DNA of 64,000 bases from positions 744,001 to 808,000 of the forward strand of contig JAGKQI010000064.1 in NCBI GenBank assembly GCA_018806915.1, written 5' to 3'. A program made the translations under genes and the position numbers. The stretch is from Phytophthora colocasiae (lineage: Eukaryota; Oomycota; Peronosporomycetes; Peronosporales; Peronosporaceae). The notes beneath the pieces were generated by a model. The model was not told the DNA's origin and searched no databases. It saw nothing but the letters and a program-made list of their open reading frames with translations. How positions within the stretch are numbered: position 1 is the first letter of the stretch; each line of letters opens with the position of its first letter. Below, piece by piece: positions 31,291-40,173 of the stretch.

Positions 31291-34200
31291 CGCCTCCATC
31301 CACTCCAAGGTCTTCCACGACCTTTCCGCTGTTGAAGAGCTTTTCGTACTCAGTGATGGAAACCCATCTCCCGTCACCGTCGCATGTACCATTGTCTTGT
31401 TGTTGTTGCAAATCTTCTCGCCTTGGTCGTAGCAAGTACTCCAGGACATACTGTCCGGCCTTGTTTCTCCTGCGTCGGCGTCGCACTTCCACCAGCGGCT
31501 CACTCGTTGGGTCGGATGAACTCGCGTCTGCCATTGTTGCTGAAGTTCGCTTCGTACCGCGTCGCGCATAGGCTGTATTAATCGTAGCCGCCGTTGGTCG
31601 TACAGATGAAGTTGCCGTCTCGACATCTTCTTCCCGTCGGTCCGCGCTTTCATACTCCAGGTGTTCTTGCAAATCTCGGCCTACGGCCTCGAGGAGAATG
31701 GCTGGTCGCCGGTACGTTACCAAAAATGAAACGTGCGCTATAAATTGCTCGTGGTTCTCACCGTCGTCTTCACGTTCCACCAGGAAGTTTTCGTATCCTA
31801 CTGACTCCACGATTCTCAACGGACCCAGCCATTGGTGAACAAACTTGGAAGCCTTCGGACCCCGTGGAGGTCGGAACATCCACACGCGATCTCCCGGTCC
31901 GAAGTCGCTCTTCTTCCGCACTTTCTTGTTGTAGTATCGAGCCTGGCGTCGTTGTTCTCGGGCGCTAGCTTGCTCAGCACACCTATGCGCCTCCTTTAAT
32001 GTACTCAGTAGTCGTTGATGATGTTTCACTAAGTCACCGGCTTCCGTAACTCTTGTTGCTCGTAGTAATTCGTTTGGGGCTCGTAATCGTCGACCCATCA
32101 TAAGTTCATTCGGGGAAATCAATACAGTCGAGTGGCGCCCCGAATTGTAGGCATACACGGCGTAATCGACCCACGTATCCCAGTCTCTTTGGGCCTCGTC
32201 ACTCATGTAAGTTGCGACGCAATCCTTCCACGTCCGGTGGAATCGTTCGACTAAGCCAATCATTTGTGGTCGATAGGGAACGGGATTGATCTGCTGCGCT
32301 TGAAGAAGTATTACCAGCTCCTCGATCACCTTTCCCACCAGCTCAGGGGCGCCGTCCGTTAGAATTTCTCTAAATGGTCCAAAGCGTAATACCACTTGCT
32401 TCATCAAAAATGCCGCGATGCTCTCGGCCGTGTGTTCCTTAACCGCGATAGCCACTGCGTAGCGGGTTACGTATTCAACAGCAGCGATCACATATCGTAC
32501 TCCGCCGTCAGTACTCGGTAGCGGACCCGCTATATCTAATGCCCACCTATCGCCAACATCGCCTCCGCGTAAACTTCTTAGTGGTGGCACCACTTCCCGT
32601 GGACGTGCTTTCCGGCTGCCACACTCTTGGCATCCGAGTACCCAACGTCGTACTTCCTCTTGTAAATTCGGCCACCAATAAAGCTGTGCGATCCTCGCGT
32701 ACGTGTGAGCGCTCCTGAGATGCCCGGCCCACACACTATCATGACATTCTTTAAATACTGTCGCCCAGAGAGCTGGCGGTAGTATAATTCGTCGTTGATC
32801 CGACGTCACGATTACTACCAAGCCGTAAATTTTACGAATCGGCCGACCTTGGTGCGTGCCTGATCGTAACATACGCTGCACCATACCGCTCTTTGCCTGT
32901 GCGTCCATTATCTCCGCGTCCGTTAGCTGCAGCGTTGGTTGCTTCGCTCGTTGCTCTCGCGCAGCTTCGGCCGCTGCTTCTCGCCCCTCGTTTTGCGTAG
33001 TGACCGACTCTGACTGTTGCACCACTGCCCCTTCTCGTTCCATCACCTGGCGTTGTACGTTGGTACCACCAAAGGCGGATTGGCTTCTCCCCTGTACCAT
33101 ATCGCTTCTGTGACCTGCCTCAGCCGCTCTTCCTTCCTCCGTGTGGTTCTTCTGCGTCGCGTGAGTGTCGGTAGGTAGATTTGTATGCTTCACCGCGGTG
33201 TCCTCTGCACCACCGGTTACACTATCCGCCCAAGTAACAGTCTTCTGCTGCTTTGTTTTCGCCGTGCCTGCCACTGTTGTATCCATAGTAGTCGTGTCCG
33301 GAGCCGTTGTCCGGTTGTCAGCCGTCGCTGCTCTGGGTCTCCCGCCCCCTCCACTTGTACGTTTCTGCGTGTGGGGCATCGTCGCCAAAATGTCGTAGTG
33401 TACTGGTACTTCCGTCGCCGCCGTTTCTTCAGTTGCTCTGCTTTCCATCTCCGCTTCGGCTTCCATACGCCGTTTAGCCCCTCTCGTCAATGGGCGTGTC
33501 GCTTCACTGGTCGCCCTGGATTTGGCTGGTTTATTCGATCGACTATTCCTTGAAGGACGCTCATCACCAGACGCTGTTAGTGGTGATTGCACTGCCATAA
33601 CCTCATTCTCCACCTGCATCTGCTCTATGACCTCGTGCACGCCAGTCCCTGACACCTTCGCTTCCGTATTCTGAGGTTCTCGATCTACATCATTGCCTGT
33701 GGTTGCCTCCATACTCACCGGAGGTTCCGCTCTTGTGACTAATGTGTCCTGGTGACTCACTCCCCTTCGCCTTGACCTTCTACGACGCCCTATCGCCGCT
33801 CGCGATTTACCCACAACAGGCGCTCGAGACAGCGCATCAGCAACCACGTTCGTGTTACCGGGCCTGTACTTTATCTCGAAATCAAATTCTTGCAGCGTAA
33901 GAGCCCATCGATGCAGTTTCCCTGTCAAATTAGGACTGGTCATGAGCCACTTTAGTGCCGCGTGGTCCGTAATAATCTCGAATCGGCGGCCATACAAGTA
34001 CGGGCGAAAGAGCTTAATGGCCCATACTACAGCAAAGCACTCAAGTTCAGTAATCCCGTACTCGCTCTCTGTTACACTGTTCACCTTGCTGGCAAACGCG
34101 ATTGGTTGCCACCCAACGCCCTGATCCTGCATCAGACATGCCCCGAGGCCTGTCTTGCTCGCATCTGTCGCTAAACGGAATGGAAGCCGGAAGTCTGGAT

Positions 34201-34819
34201 ACACCAGTAGTGGCTTCGCCGTCAACAAGGCCTTCACGTCGTCAAACGCAGCCTTCTGCGCCTCTCCCCATTCCCATACAACGCCCTTCCGTAGTAATTT
34301 CGTGATTGGTGCCATGATCGTACCGAACCCGCTAACAAATCGTCGGTAGTAGCCGGCAAGGTGGGCGAATCGCTTGGCTTCCACAGCGTCGGTTGGTGTC
34401 GGAAACTCCCGTACTGCGGTAACAATACGATCCAAAGGTCGCACCCCTTCGCTACTGAGTTCGTATCCCAAGTATTCCATCGTCTGGGTTGCGAACTTGC
34501 ACTTCTTAAGCTTCAGTGTCAGACCTGCACGTTGAAGACGCTCTAACACCGCTGTCAACTCCACAATATGCCGCTCGATTCCTCCTCGCGTAAACACCAC
34601 GATATCATCAAGATATACAAGGCAGGTAGACCAAGTCAGACCTCTTAATACTCCGTTCATTAGCCTTTGGAACGTCGATGGGGCGTTCGTTAACCCAAAG
34701 GGCATACGTACAAATCGATACAATCCTTTCTTGGTGGTGAAAGCGGTTTTATCGCGATCTTCAGGAGCTACCAGGATCTGCCAGTATCCTGCTCGTAGGT
34801 CCAGTGTCGTGAACAACAA
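31286..34819 (-). CDS. Gypsy element 1: reverse transcriptase, RNase H and integrase
   Basis: A 1177-residue frame, the longest intact pol piece of the array. The reverse transcriptase begins inside the palm (LFTTLDLRAGYWQI, RMPFGLTNAPSTFQRLMN) with the YLDD box near residue 70. RNase H has LATDASKTGLGACL near 216 and ITDHAALKWL. Residues of about 335-640 are a hydrophilic, threonine- and charge-rich insert with no recognised fold. The integrase follows: HDSVWAGHLRSAHTY...CQECG (HHCC, near 690-730), then aspartates in WALDIAGP and LTDGAPELVG and a glutamate in GLVERFHR, with exactly 35 residues between the last two. A GPY/F-like module (FVHQWLGPLRIVESVG) comes near 1000. The stop lies inside the LTR. 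The first fingers part of the enzyme is in another frame at 34849-35217. Confidence 0.9.
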   Translation of the reverse strand: MLFTTLDLRAGYWQILVAPEDRDKTAFTTKKGLYRFVRMPFGLTNAPSTFQRLMNGVLRGLTWSTCLVYLDDIVVFTRGGIERHIVELTAVLERLQRAGLTLKLKKCKFATQTMEYLGYELSSEGVRPLDRIVTAVREFPTPTDAVEAKRFAHLAGYYRRFVSGFGTIMAPITKLLRKGVVWEWGEAQKAAFDDVKALLTAKPLLVYPDFRLPFRLATDASKTGLGACLMQDQGVGWQPIAFASKVNSVTESEYGITELECFAVVWAIKLFRPYLYGRRFEIITDHAALKWLMTSPNLTGKLHRWALTLQEFDFEIKYRPGNTNVVADALSRAPVVGKSRAAIGRRRRSRRRGVSHQDTLVTRAEPPVSMEATTGNDVDREPQNTEAKVSGTGVHEVIEQMQVENEVMAVQSPLTASGDERPSRNSRSNKPAKSRATSEATRPLTRGAKRRMEAEAEMESRATEETAATEVPVHYDILATMPHTQKRTSGGGGRPRAATADNRTTAPDTTTMDTTVAGTAKTKQQKTVTWADSVTGGAEDTAVKHTNLPTDTHATQKNHTEEGRAAEAGHRSDMVQGRSQSAFGGTNVQRQVMEREGAVVQQSESVTTQNEGREAAAEAAREQRAKQPTLQLTDAEIMDAQAKSGMVQRMLRSGTHQGRPIRKIYGLVVIVTSDQRRIILPPALWATVFKECHDSVWAGHLRSAHTYARIAQLYWWPNLQEEVRRWVLGCQECGSRKARPREVVPPLRSLRGGDVGDRWALDIAGPLPSTDGGVRYVIAAVEYVTRYAVAIAVKEHTAESIAAFLMKQVVLRFGPFREILTDGAPELVGKVIEELVILLQAQQINPVPYRPQMIGLVERFHRTWKDCVATYMSDEAQRDWDTWVDYAVYAYNSGRHSTVLISPNELMMGRRLRAPNELLRATRVTEAGDLVKHHQRLLSTLKEAHRCAEQASAREQRRQARYYNKKVRKKSDFGPGDRVWMFRPPRGPKASKFVHQWLGPLRIVESVGYENFLVEREDDGENHEQFIAHVSFLVTYRRPAILLEAVGRDLQEHLEYESADRREEDVETATSSVRPTAATINTAYARRGTKRTSATMADASSSDPTSEPLVEVRRRRRRNKAGQYVLEYLLRPRREDLQQQQDNGTCDGDGRWVSITEYEKLFNSGKVVEDLGVDGGV

Positions 34820-34848
34820 TGCGCCTCCCAGCGCCTCGAGAGTCTCGT

Positions 34849-35217
34849 CTATCCGCGGCAGTGGATAAACATCCTTTTAGTAATCTTGTTGAGTGCTCTG
34901 TAATCCACACAGAAGCGGACCTCGCCGTCCTTCTTGCGGACAAGCACGACTGGGAATCCCCAACCTCCGTTTCCTTCTTCTATTACCCCGGCGCGCAACA
35001 TCTTCTCTACGTTGCTGTTGATAATTCCGTCGTCCGTCTGAGCCTGTCGTCTCCTTTTGAGCATAATTGGGAAAGCATCTCCAGTATCGATGTGATGGTG
35101 CACATCTAAGGAGGTAGCGGGAGGACATTCATTCGCGTTTTCCGTCAGTGAACGGTACGCGCGCAGCAGCTTGAATACCAACTGGCGTGTTTTCGTCTTC
35201 TTGCTACCTATATCCAA
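34849..35217 (-). pseudogene. Gypsy element 1: reverse-transcriptase N-terminal segment, frameshifted
   Basis: A 122-residue piece with [38 protein letters not shown] and [15 protein letters not shown]: the template-grip and fingers motifs that precede the main frame. One base missing in a T-run at about 34874 (element 2 has one more T) separates it from the downstream frame. A degraded junction near 35217-35230 separates it from the protease frame. Element 2 reads through both sites, so these are element 1-specific lesions or sequencing errors. Confidence 0.8.
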
Positions 35218-35250
35218 TTACGCTTCATCCGTTAAGGGCGTCTCGGTGTC

Positions 35251-36987
35251 TCAAGTGTATCCAACCAGGTCTTCACTTGCGCAGTATCCAATTGGCCGTC
35301 TGTAGCGAGGATCTCCATATCGTCGTCTACAGGTATCCATGTACCTAACTCTTTTGTTCGGTATTTTCATTGACTTGGCGTTAGTGTTAATGGCAGGAAC
35401 CCACGCTTGTCCATTCCGTGCCGTAGTCACCGTCGCAGCTAACAACACAGATCCAATGTGCCTCGTAGGTATGAAAAGGCCTCGTTCTCCGTCTTCTGCT
35501 GACACTGAGACTGCTACCGGTGTCACCGTGTTACCCTCCAGCGCCGTCCTTCGTACCATGCGTACAGCCGCTATCTTTGCTCCATTCTCGCTGTCGTATG
35601 TCCTAAAGGGAATCACCACGGCTCGGTCTGCATCCGCATAGCGCACTTCCTGTCTATTGAAATCCATTGTGGCTCCTCGCGCTTGCATAAAGTCTACTCC
35701 CAGCAGAAATTCCTCCTCACAGCTCGATATGATGCACGCATCTACCGTCAGCTTTTCACCAAACACCGTCTCGAAATTAAATCGCCACACACCAACCACA
35801 TCTAGCAGAAAACCTCCGATGCCCTCAACGTAGTCGATAGCAGCCTTGTTGGAGATCTTGTCGCCGTAAAGCATCCAGTCGGTACCCGCAACAGTGTATC
35901 GCGCTCCACTATCAAATTTCACTCGTCGTTGTACTCCATTCACCCCCATGACAGAGGTTGGTAGTCCATCATCAGCTCCCACGTATTCCACAATGTCCTC
36001 GGTCATCGTTCCCGACGCCGTTGGGGACACACGCTGCTGTTTCACCAAGCGTACTCGTGTGGTTTCCATTTGTTTCAAGGACACTCCGTCTAATTGTCGT
36101 CGCTGGCACCGCGCTTGGAGCTCCTTTATTGCTTCCTGTGCATCATCGTGCCGTTTAGTCCGTAGTGCCGTAGCCACACGCTCTCGTTCGATTGAACTAT
36201 CTTGAGCTTCACGTTGCTGCCGTACCAACCGTGCCTTCACCTTCGCTCTTTTTGTTGCCTTCCGAGCGTGCTTACGCTCTTGACGTTGAACAGTGATGTT
36301 GACACCCATGCCATCGCTTTTGCCGGCGTGTATTACATCCGAGCTCCCATCTACTACGTTCTGGACGGCGCTGACCCCATCGCTTTTAGGTGGTCGTTGC
36401 TCCGACGCCGACTGATTACATTCGGCCGTAGCTTCTACTGTGGAGCAATCAGCTTTTGATGTTTCCTCAACCGATACAGCCGCTGCCACCGCCGACACAG
36501 CAGGACGTTGTGAAGCCTCCGCAAGATTCATCGTCACTTCAGTACAGTAGCAGGGCGTCGTCGCACATCTTCCATTATCGCTCATGCGGATGCCCTTCGC
36601 GCGCCGGATGGTTCGTCGTTCCCGTTCCTCATCTTCGCGTTTCGCGCGCGTGAAGCGCACAGCGGTCATTGTGGGTCGCGTCGTCGCCACATAGAGTGTT
36701 GCTCTTCTAACGTCTTCCTCAACCGCATCCCTCAGTAACTTCGCAAATTGACCACTATTGGGCTTCAGCTCCTCCTGCTCGTCCATCGTCTCATTCATCT
36801 TCATTTCTTCGTTCCCATTCATCATCGCTACTTCGTTCTCATTCGTCATCGTTCCTTCGTTCTCATTCGTCATCGTTCCTTCGTTCTCATTCGTCATCGT
36901 CTCATCGTCCTCGTTCCTCCTCATCGTCACGCTCGGTTCACCAGTATCCACGAGTAAGTTCACATCGTATTGCTTGCTCGTTTCCAC
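35251..36987 (-). CDS. Gypsy element 1: aspartic protease region
   Basis: A 578-residue frame. The first 150 residues include repeats of the octapeptide TMTNENEG and acidic sequence. A long basic and glutamine-rich region follows ([20 protein letters not shown]). The retropepsin-like core lies near residue 350-470: [20 protein letters not shown] with the catalytic D-S-G-A, then a flap-like region and EEFLLGVDFMQARGATMDF. This is the usual single-domain protease of LTR elements, which works as a dimer to cut the polyprotein. In elements 2 and 3 the frame runs on from the protease into the reverse transcriptase, so a single pol polyprotein is the ancestral state. Confidence 0.8.
   Translation of the reverse strand: METSKQYDVNLLVDTGEPSVTMRRNEDDETMTNENEGTMTNENEGTMTNENEVAMMNGNEEMKMNETMDEQEELKPNSGQFAKLLRDAVEEDVRRATLYVATTRPTMTAVRFTRAKREDEERERRTIRRAKGIRMSDNGRCATTPCYCTEVTMNLAEASQRPAVSAVAAAVSVEETSKADCSTVEATAECNQSASEQRPPKSDGVSAVQNVVDGSSDVIHAGKSDGMGVNITVQRQERKHARKATKRAKVKARLVRQQREAQDSSIERERVATALRTKRHDDAQEAIKELQARCQRRQLDGVSLKQMETTRVRLVKQQRVSPTASGTMTEDIVEYVGADDGLPTSVMGVNGVQRRVKFDSGARYTVAGTDWMLYGDKISNKAAIDYVEGIGGFLLDVVGVWRFNFETVFGEKLTVDACIISSCEEEFLLGVDFMQARGATMDFNRQEVRYADADRAVVIPFRTYDSENGAKIAAVRMVRRTALEGNTVTPVAVSVSAEDGERGLFIPTRHIGSVLLAATVTTARNGQAWVPAINTNAKSMKIPNKRVRYMDTCRRRYGDPRYRRPIGYCASEDLVGYT
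36831..36902 (-). repeat. 24-bp tandem repeat in element 1 (three copies)
   Basis: Three head-to-tail copies of a 24-base unit coding TMTNENEG or a close variant. The same site has three copies in element 2 (45713-45787, first copy with three extra bases) and two copies in element 3 (54616-54663). Confidence 0.9.
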
Positions 36988-37031
36988 CGCTTGTTGGGGA
37001 TACCGGGCAATCCCAGGACGCCCTACTCCCC

Positions 37032-37637
37032 CTACGGCGTCCTGCCCTCGTTTCCCGTCCTCTTATGCTTCTCCTTGCGCTGAGCCAGGTACTCATCGTT
37101 TTTCGCTTTGGCACTAGCGTCCGTACAGTCTCGTGCAAGATGTCCGTACTTGTTGCACGCATAACACTTCGGCCCAGTAGTGCAGTGCATGGCCCAATGA
37201 CCTTCTTGTCCACAGATGTAACAGCGCGTGCCACCACCAACTGACTTAGAGGGTTCCCGCCGCTGCTTATTTTCTTCTGCGAGTACCTGTCGTACTGCAG
37301 CCTTCAGCTTTCTCTGAGGTTTCGCTTCGCGTTCATCGTCGCTGGAGTCGGCCGCACGTTTAGGCTTGTTCTTCTTGCGAGGCTTCACGTCTTCCTCATC
37401 GTCGCCGGTCTCTTCCAAACGCCGGTACTTACTGGATTTCCTTTGCCGCGCATCTCGATCTTCGTCGTCTGATGATTCCGCGTCGCGTCGAGTTCTTGAT
37501 TTCCGCTCCTTCCGCTTGGTGTCGCCTTTTCTAGCCGTCTTGGTGCGTTTCTGTCCAGCGACTTCAGCCCAGTACCTTGAGTTCCACTTTCTGTCCTGCC
37601 GGCAGCTCGTAGTTTCCAGCAATGATGTTCCAAGCAC
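37032..37637 (-). CDS. Gypsy element 1: nucleocapsid with two CCHC knuckles
   Basis: A 201-residue frame overlapping the 3' end of gag in another frame. A highly charged region (KERKSRTRRDAESSDDEDRD) precedes two zinc knuckles, CYICGQEGHWAMHC and CYACNKYGHLARDC, near residues 140-175. Known role of such knuckles: packaging and chaperoning of the element's RNA. In element 3 (54825-55574) this segment is fused in frame to gag, because the sequence there lacks one base near PAG(Q)K. In element 1 gag stops first. Confidence 0.85.
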   Translation of the reverse strand: MLGTSLLETTSCRQDRKWNSRYWAEVAGQKRTKTARKGDTKRKERKSRTRRDAESSDDEDRDARQRKSSKYRRLEETGDDEEDVKPRKKNKPKRAADSSDDEREAKPQRKLKAAVRQVLAEENKQRREPSKSVGGGTRCYICGQEGHWAMHCTTGPKCYACNKYGHLARDCTDASAKAKNDEYLAQRKEKHKRTGNEGRTP

Positions 37638-39696
37638 CCTTCGGGTTCGTGTAGAGGACTAGGCCATCTGGATCAACTGCCGCATAGTTCTTAATTCCGT
37701 CTGGGGCTCCCGATACTGGAACGTACACGCTTCCTACTCCTGGGAGAGTTACTGTACGTGCTGCAGTGGTGTCTGGAGATGTCGTTTCTGAACCAGCAGC
37801 TGTCGCTTGCATTTGCCCTACCGCTTGGCCGATGTTCACCAAGCTCTCCATCGGATCATCGATTTCGGTGGCTCTGATCACGGCTTCTTCCAGGTTATCG
37901 GGCTCTTGCTGCTTGACAAGTTGCCTAGTGGTCTTATCCATACCACGGTAGAACTGGGCCATCAGCACCCTTTCACTCACACGACTACGCCCCGCTGCTT
38001 TCCGTAGAGCTGCTGCGTAGTCTGCATGCGATTCAGTATTACCGCGAGCGCGCGTGTTCACTCGATACTCCGCCAATGAAATGTCTTCCTTGGGTCCATA
38101 CCGCCGCAGCAACGCTTGTTTTAAGTGCGTCCATGTCCTTTCGGTATCCGTCAGCCTTCGATTGAAGTCCACCCACCAACTAGCTGCGTCGCCCATCAGC
38201 TTGTTTCCAAGGATGAAGTAAAGTGCGTGGTCGCTCCATTCTCCTCGTCCAGACTCACGTGCACCTTGCAGCGCCAAATCGATCCTATCGGTCCACGTGG
38301 ACACGGACGCGCCTGCCGTCGGTGAGAATGTCGGCAACTCCAGATCTTTCACATTACCTCGGCGATGGGCTCTAACTGGCTCACGGCGACGCTCTCGTCG
38401 CCTCTCCCGGCGTTCTTGGGACTCTCTCCGTTCGCGTCGCTGCCTCCGTCCCCGTGGTTCGTGCCGTCCTCGCTGCACGCGCTGCCGTTGTGGTCGGTCC
38501 CGCTCATCAGACCCGCTGCTGGAGCTATCTTCGGAACTGCTCGTTCTGGCACGTCGTCGATCGCGCCCGTAGTGTCCATAATCGTCTGACTCGTCGCTAC
38601 TTGATGACGAAGGAGATCCTCCTCCACCAGGCTGTGCACGTCGTGGTCGCTCGACTCGCTGTCGTGGTAGAGCAGCTGGTCGGCTTCGAGATCTTCTTCG
38701 TTCAGGACTTGGCTGCCGGTGTGGCTCGCCTCCACGATCCGGTTCGCCTTGATCCCGCCGAAGTTCTTGTCGGTGGCGCTCCTGCCCCTCATCACGCCCT
38801 TGATTCGCGTTGCCGTCCACGTCGCGGCCGTTACGTTGCGGCTGTAACTGCCGGATCTCGTCCTGTAGTGCTTCTAGGAACCCCATCATGACTTCCATGT
38901 TCCTCTGTTCTCGTGGCTGGACATTGTTGTCTTGCGGCGGTACCGTCTCTGCTGGAGGCTCATTCTCCTGCTCCGGATCAGCTACTGGTGGTCCTTTCTC
39001 GGCACGACCTTCTCTCTCATTATTGTGGCCGCTTTCTTCAGTGTCGTGCCGTACTCCTTCCTGGGCTGCATCTTCCTCTAGGCGCACCACACGAGTGGAC
39101 GGATTATCCTCAAATGCCGTAGTATCGTTTCCTAAGACAGCATCGATGAGCGCTTGTCCACTTTCGAAACCTGGCTCCGCTGCGCCTCCCGCTTGTACTA
39201 GACGGAAGTAGCGTTCCGCAGCCGCGCGCTGCTTCTGCACACGACTCCGTGTCCAGACTGCCGACTCGTTGGAGACGCTTGAAGGCGCTGCTCGCTTCTC
39301 CTCATAGTTGTCCGGGCTAATCGTTGCTGCTTCGCTGCGACTTGACTCTGCGTCACTCTCCTTGTCCTCAGTGTTCTGTTCCGCGTTTGCTTTCCTTCGT
39401 TTGGCGCTGCTCGGTCTTGACGGCGCTTTCTTCTTCGTGAGTCTCTCCCGCGTCGTTTTTTGGAGTTTCCCCATCGATTCCGATACTGGCTTCCGCAGAC
39501 GTTTCCCGTGTTGTGAGACAGGCCCCTGTATGACCACCATGTAACAGGTTAGGCTCTTCTCGCTGCCTGCCAGCGGGTCGTTAGCCGTGTACTGTGCCGG
39601 GTGGTCTTCCAGAGATCGGGTGCTGATCAGCACTCTTACTTCAACGCCATTCAGGCTCGGTTCACCGCGCCGGCCCGTTCGTGTCTGTCGCACCAC
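37564..39696 (-). CDS. Gypsy element 1: Gag, starting inside the 5' LTR
   Basis: A 710-residue frame. The first 52 codons (starting MVRQTRTGRRGEPSL) lie within LTR2, and the frame crosses the LTR edge and primer-binding site without a stop. Residues of about 55-430 are hydrophilic, including acidic stretches and an Arg/Ser-rich block (RRSRSRPAALPRQRVERPRR). The Retrotrans_gag capsid-like domain covers about 446-620: VKDLELPTFSPTAGASVSTW, GDAASWWVDFNRRL, WTHLKQALLRRYGPKED and VLMAQFYRGMDKTTRQLV. It ends ELPAGQKVELKVLG. Gag forms the particle shell. The same LTR-derived N-terminus is open in all three copies. Confidence 0.85.
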   Translation of the reverse strand: MVRQTRTGRRGEPSLNGVEVRVLISTRSLEDHPAQYTANDPLAGSEKSLTCYMVVIQGPVSQHGKRLRKPVSESMGKLQKTTRERLTKKKAPSRPSSAKRRKANAEQNTEDKESDAESSRSEAATISPDNYEEKRAAPSSVSNESAVWTRSRVQKQRAAAERYFRLVQAGGAAEPGFESGQALIDAVLGNDTTAFEDNPSTRVVRLEEDAAQEGVRHDTEESGHNNEREGRAEKGPPVADPEQENEPPAETVPPQDNNVQPREQRNMEVMMGFLEALQDEIRQLQPQRNGRDVDGNANQGRDEGQERHRQELRRDQGEPDRGGEPHRQPSPERRRSRSRPAALPRQRVERPRRAQPGGGGSPSSSSSDESDDYGHYGRDRRRARTSSSEDSSSSGSDERDRPQRQRVQRGRHEPRGRRQRRERRESQERRERRRERRREPVRAHRRGNVKDLELPTFSPTAGASVSTWTDRIDLALQGARESGRGEWSDHALYFILGNKLMGDAASWWVDFNRRLTDTERTWTHLKQALLRRYGPKEDISLAEYRVNTRARGNTESHADYAAALRKAAGRSRVSERVLMAQFYRGMDKTTRQLVKQQEPDNLEEAVIRATEIDDPMESLVNIGQAVGQMQATAAGSETTSPDTTAARTVTLPGVGSVYVPVSGAPDGIKNYAAVDPDGLVLYTNPKGAWNIIAGNYELPAGQKVELKVLG
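39521..39539 (-). promoter_or_regulatory. Primer-binding site of element 1
   Basis: Directly inside the 5' LTR the minus strand reads TGGTGGTCATACAGGGGCC. The TGG start pairs with a tRNA CCA end, as in most LTR elements; the donor tRNA cannot be named without a tRNA set. Identical sites lie at 48410-48428 and 57287-57305. Confidence 0.65.
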
Positions 39697-40173
39697 GAAC
39701 TGCCTACTTGTATTAAAAGAACGTAGTAGAGTCTACTTCTCCTTACTTGTGCTCTGGTCCTCGTGCTTCCGTAGCGTCACCTGCTGCTCCCCAGGTCCCA
39801 CAGACATCGCTTCTGGACCAAACCAACCGAACCCACGTGTTCGCTGCTGGCTGTCCACGAAGTCTGCCGCCTGCGGACCCAACTGGTTCCTCTCCGTCCG
39901 CACTTGGTCACTCGTCTGCGTTGCGTGTGGGCCACTTGTGCTCCACGCGGTCTCTTTTAAAGTGAAGTCTGGATCTTCGCGGATAAAAGCCACGTGCTGC
40001 TGCCCAGGACCGCCAGTTTCATTGGATATCCGCCGAGCTCGTTCGCCGGCGTCCTTCTCATTGGTCATCATGGAAGTCCGTGGGAGGTCAAAGTCACAGA
40101 CCGCTCCGCACATCACTCGTCTATCAAATGAGCAGCTCAGACCTTGTGTTGATCCAGAAGTCCACTTGTTACA
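39540..40173 (-). repeat. Gypsy LTR 2 (shared by elements 1 and 2)
   Basis: 634 bp. It serves as the 5' LTR of element 1 and the 3' LTR of element 2. It contains the element 1 gag start (39696) and an initiator-like TCACTTT (minus strand, 39965-39959) about 265 bases upstream of it, so transcripts could start mid-LTR and still contain the whole gag frame. Confidence 0.92.

Noticed and set aside
30704..31432. Plus-strand frame of 242 residues repeated in several LTRs
   Set aside because: It runs antisense to the LTR and pol end, repeats only because the LTRs repeat, is broken in LTR3 and LTR4, and shows no family motif. Treated as a shadow.
36831..36902. CRISPR-like regularly spaced repeat
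   Set aside because: The units are directly adjacent without spacers, coding, and in a eukaryotic retroelement.
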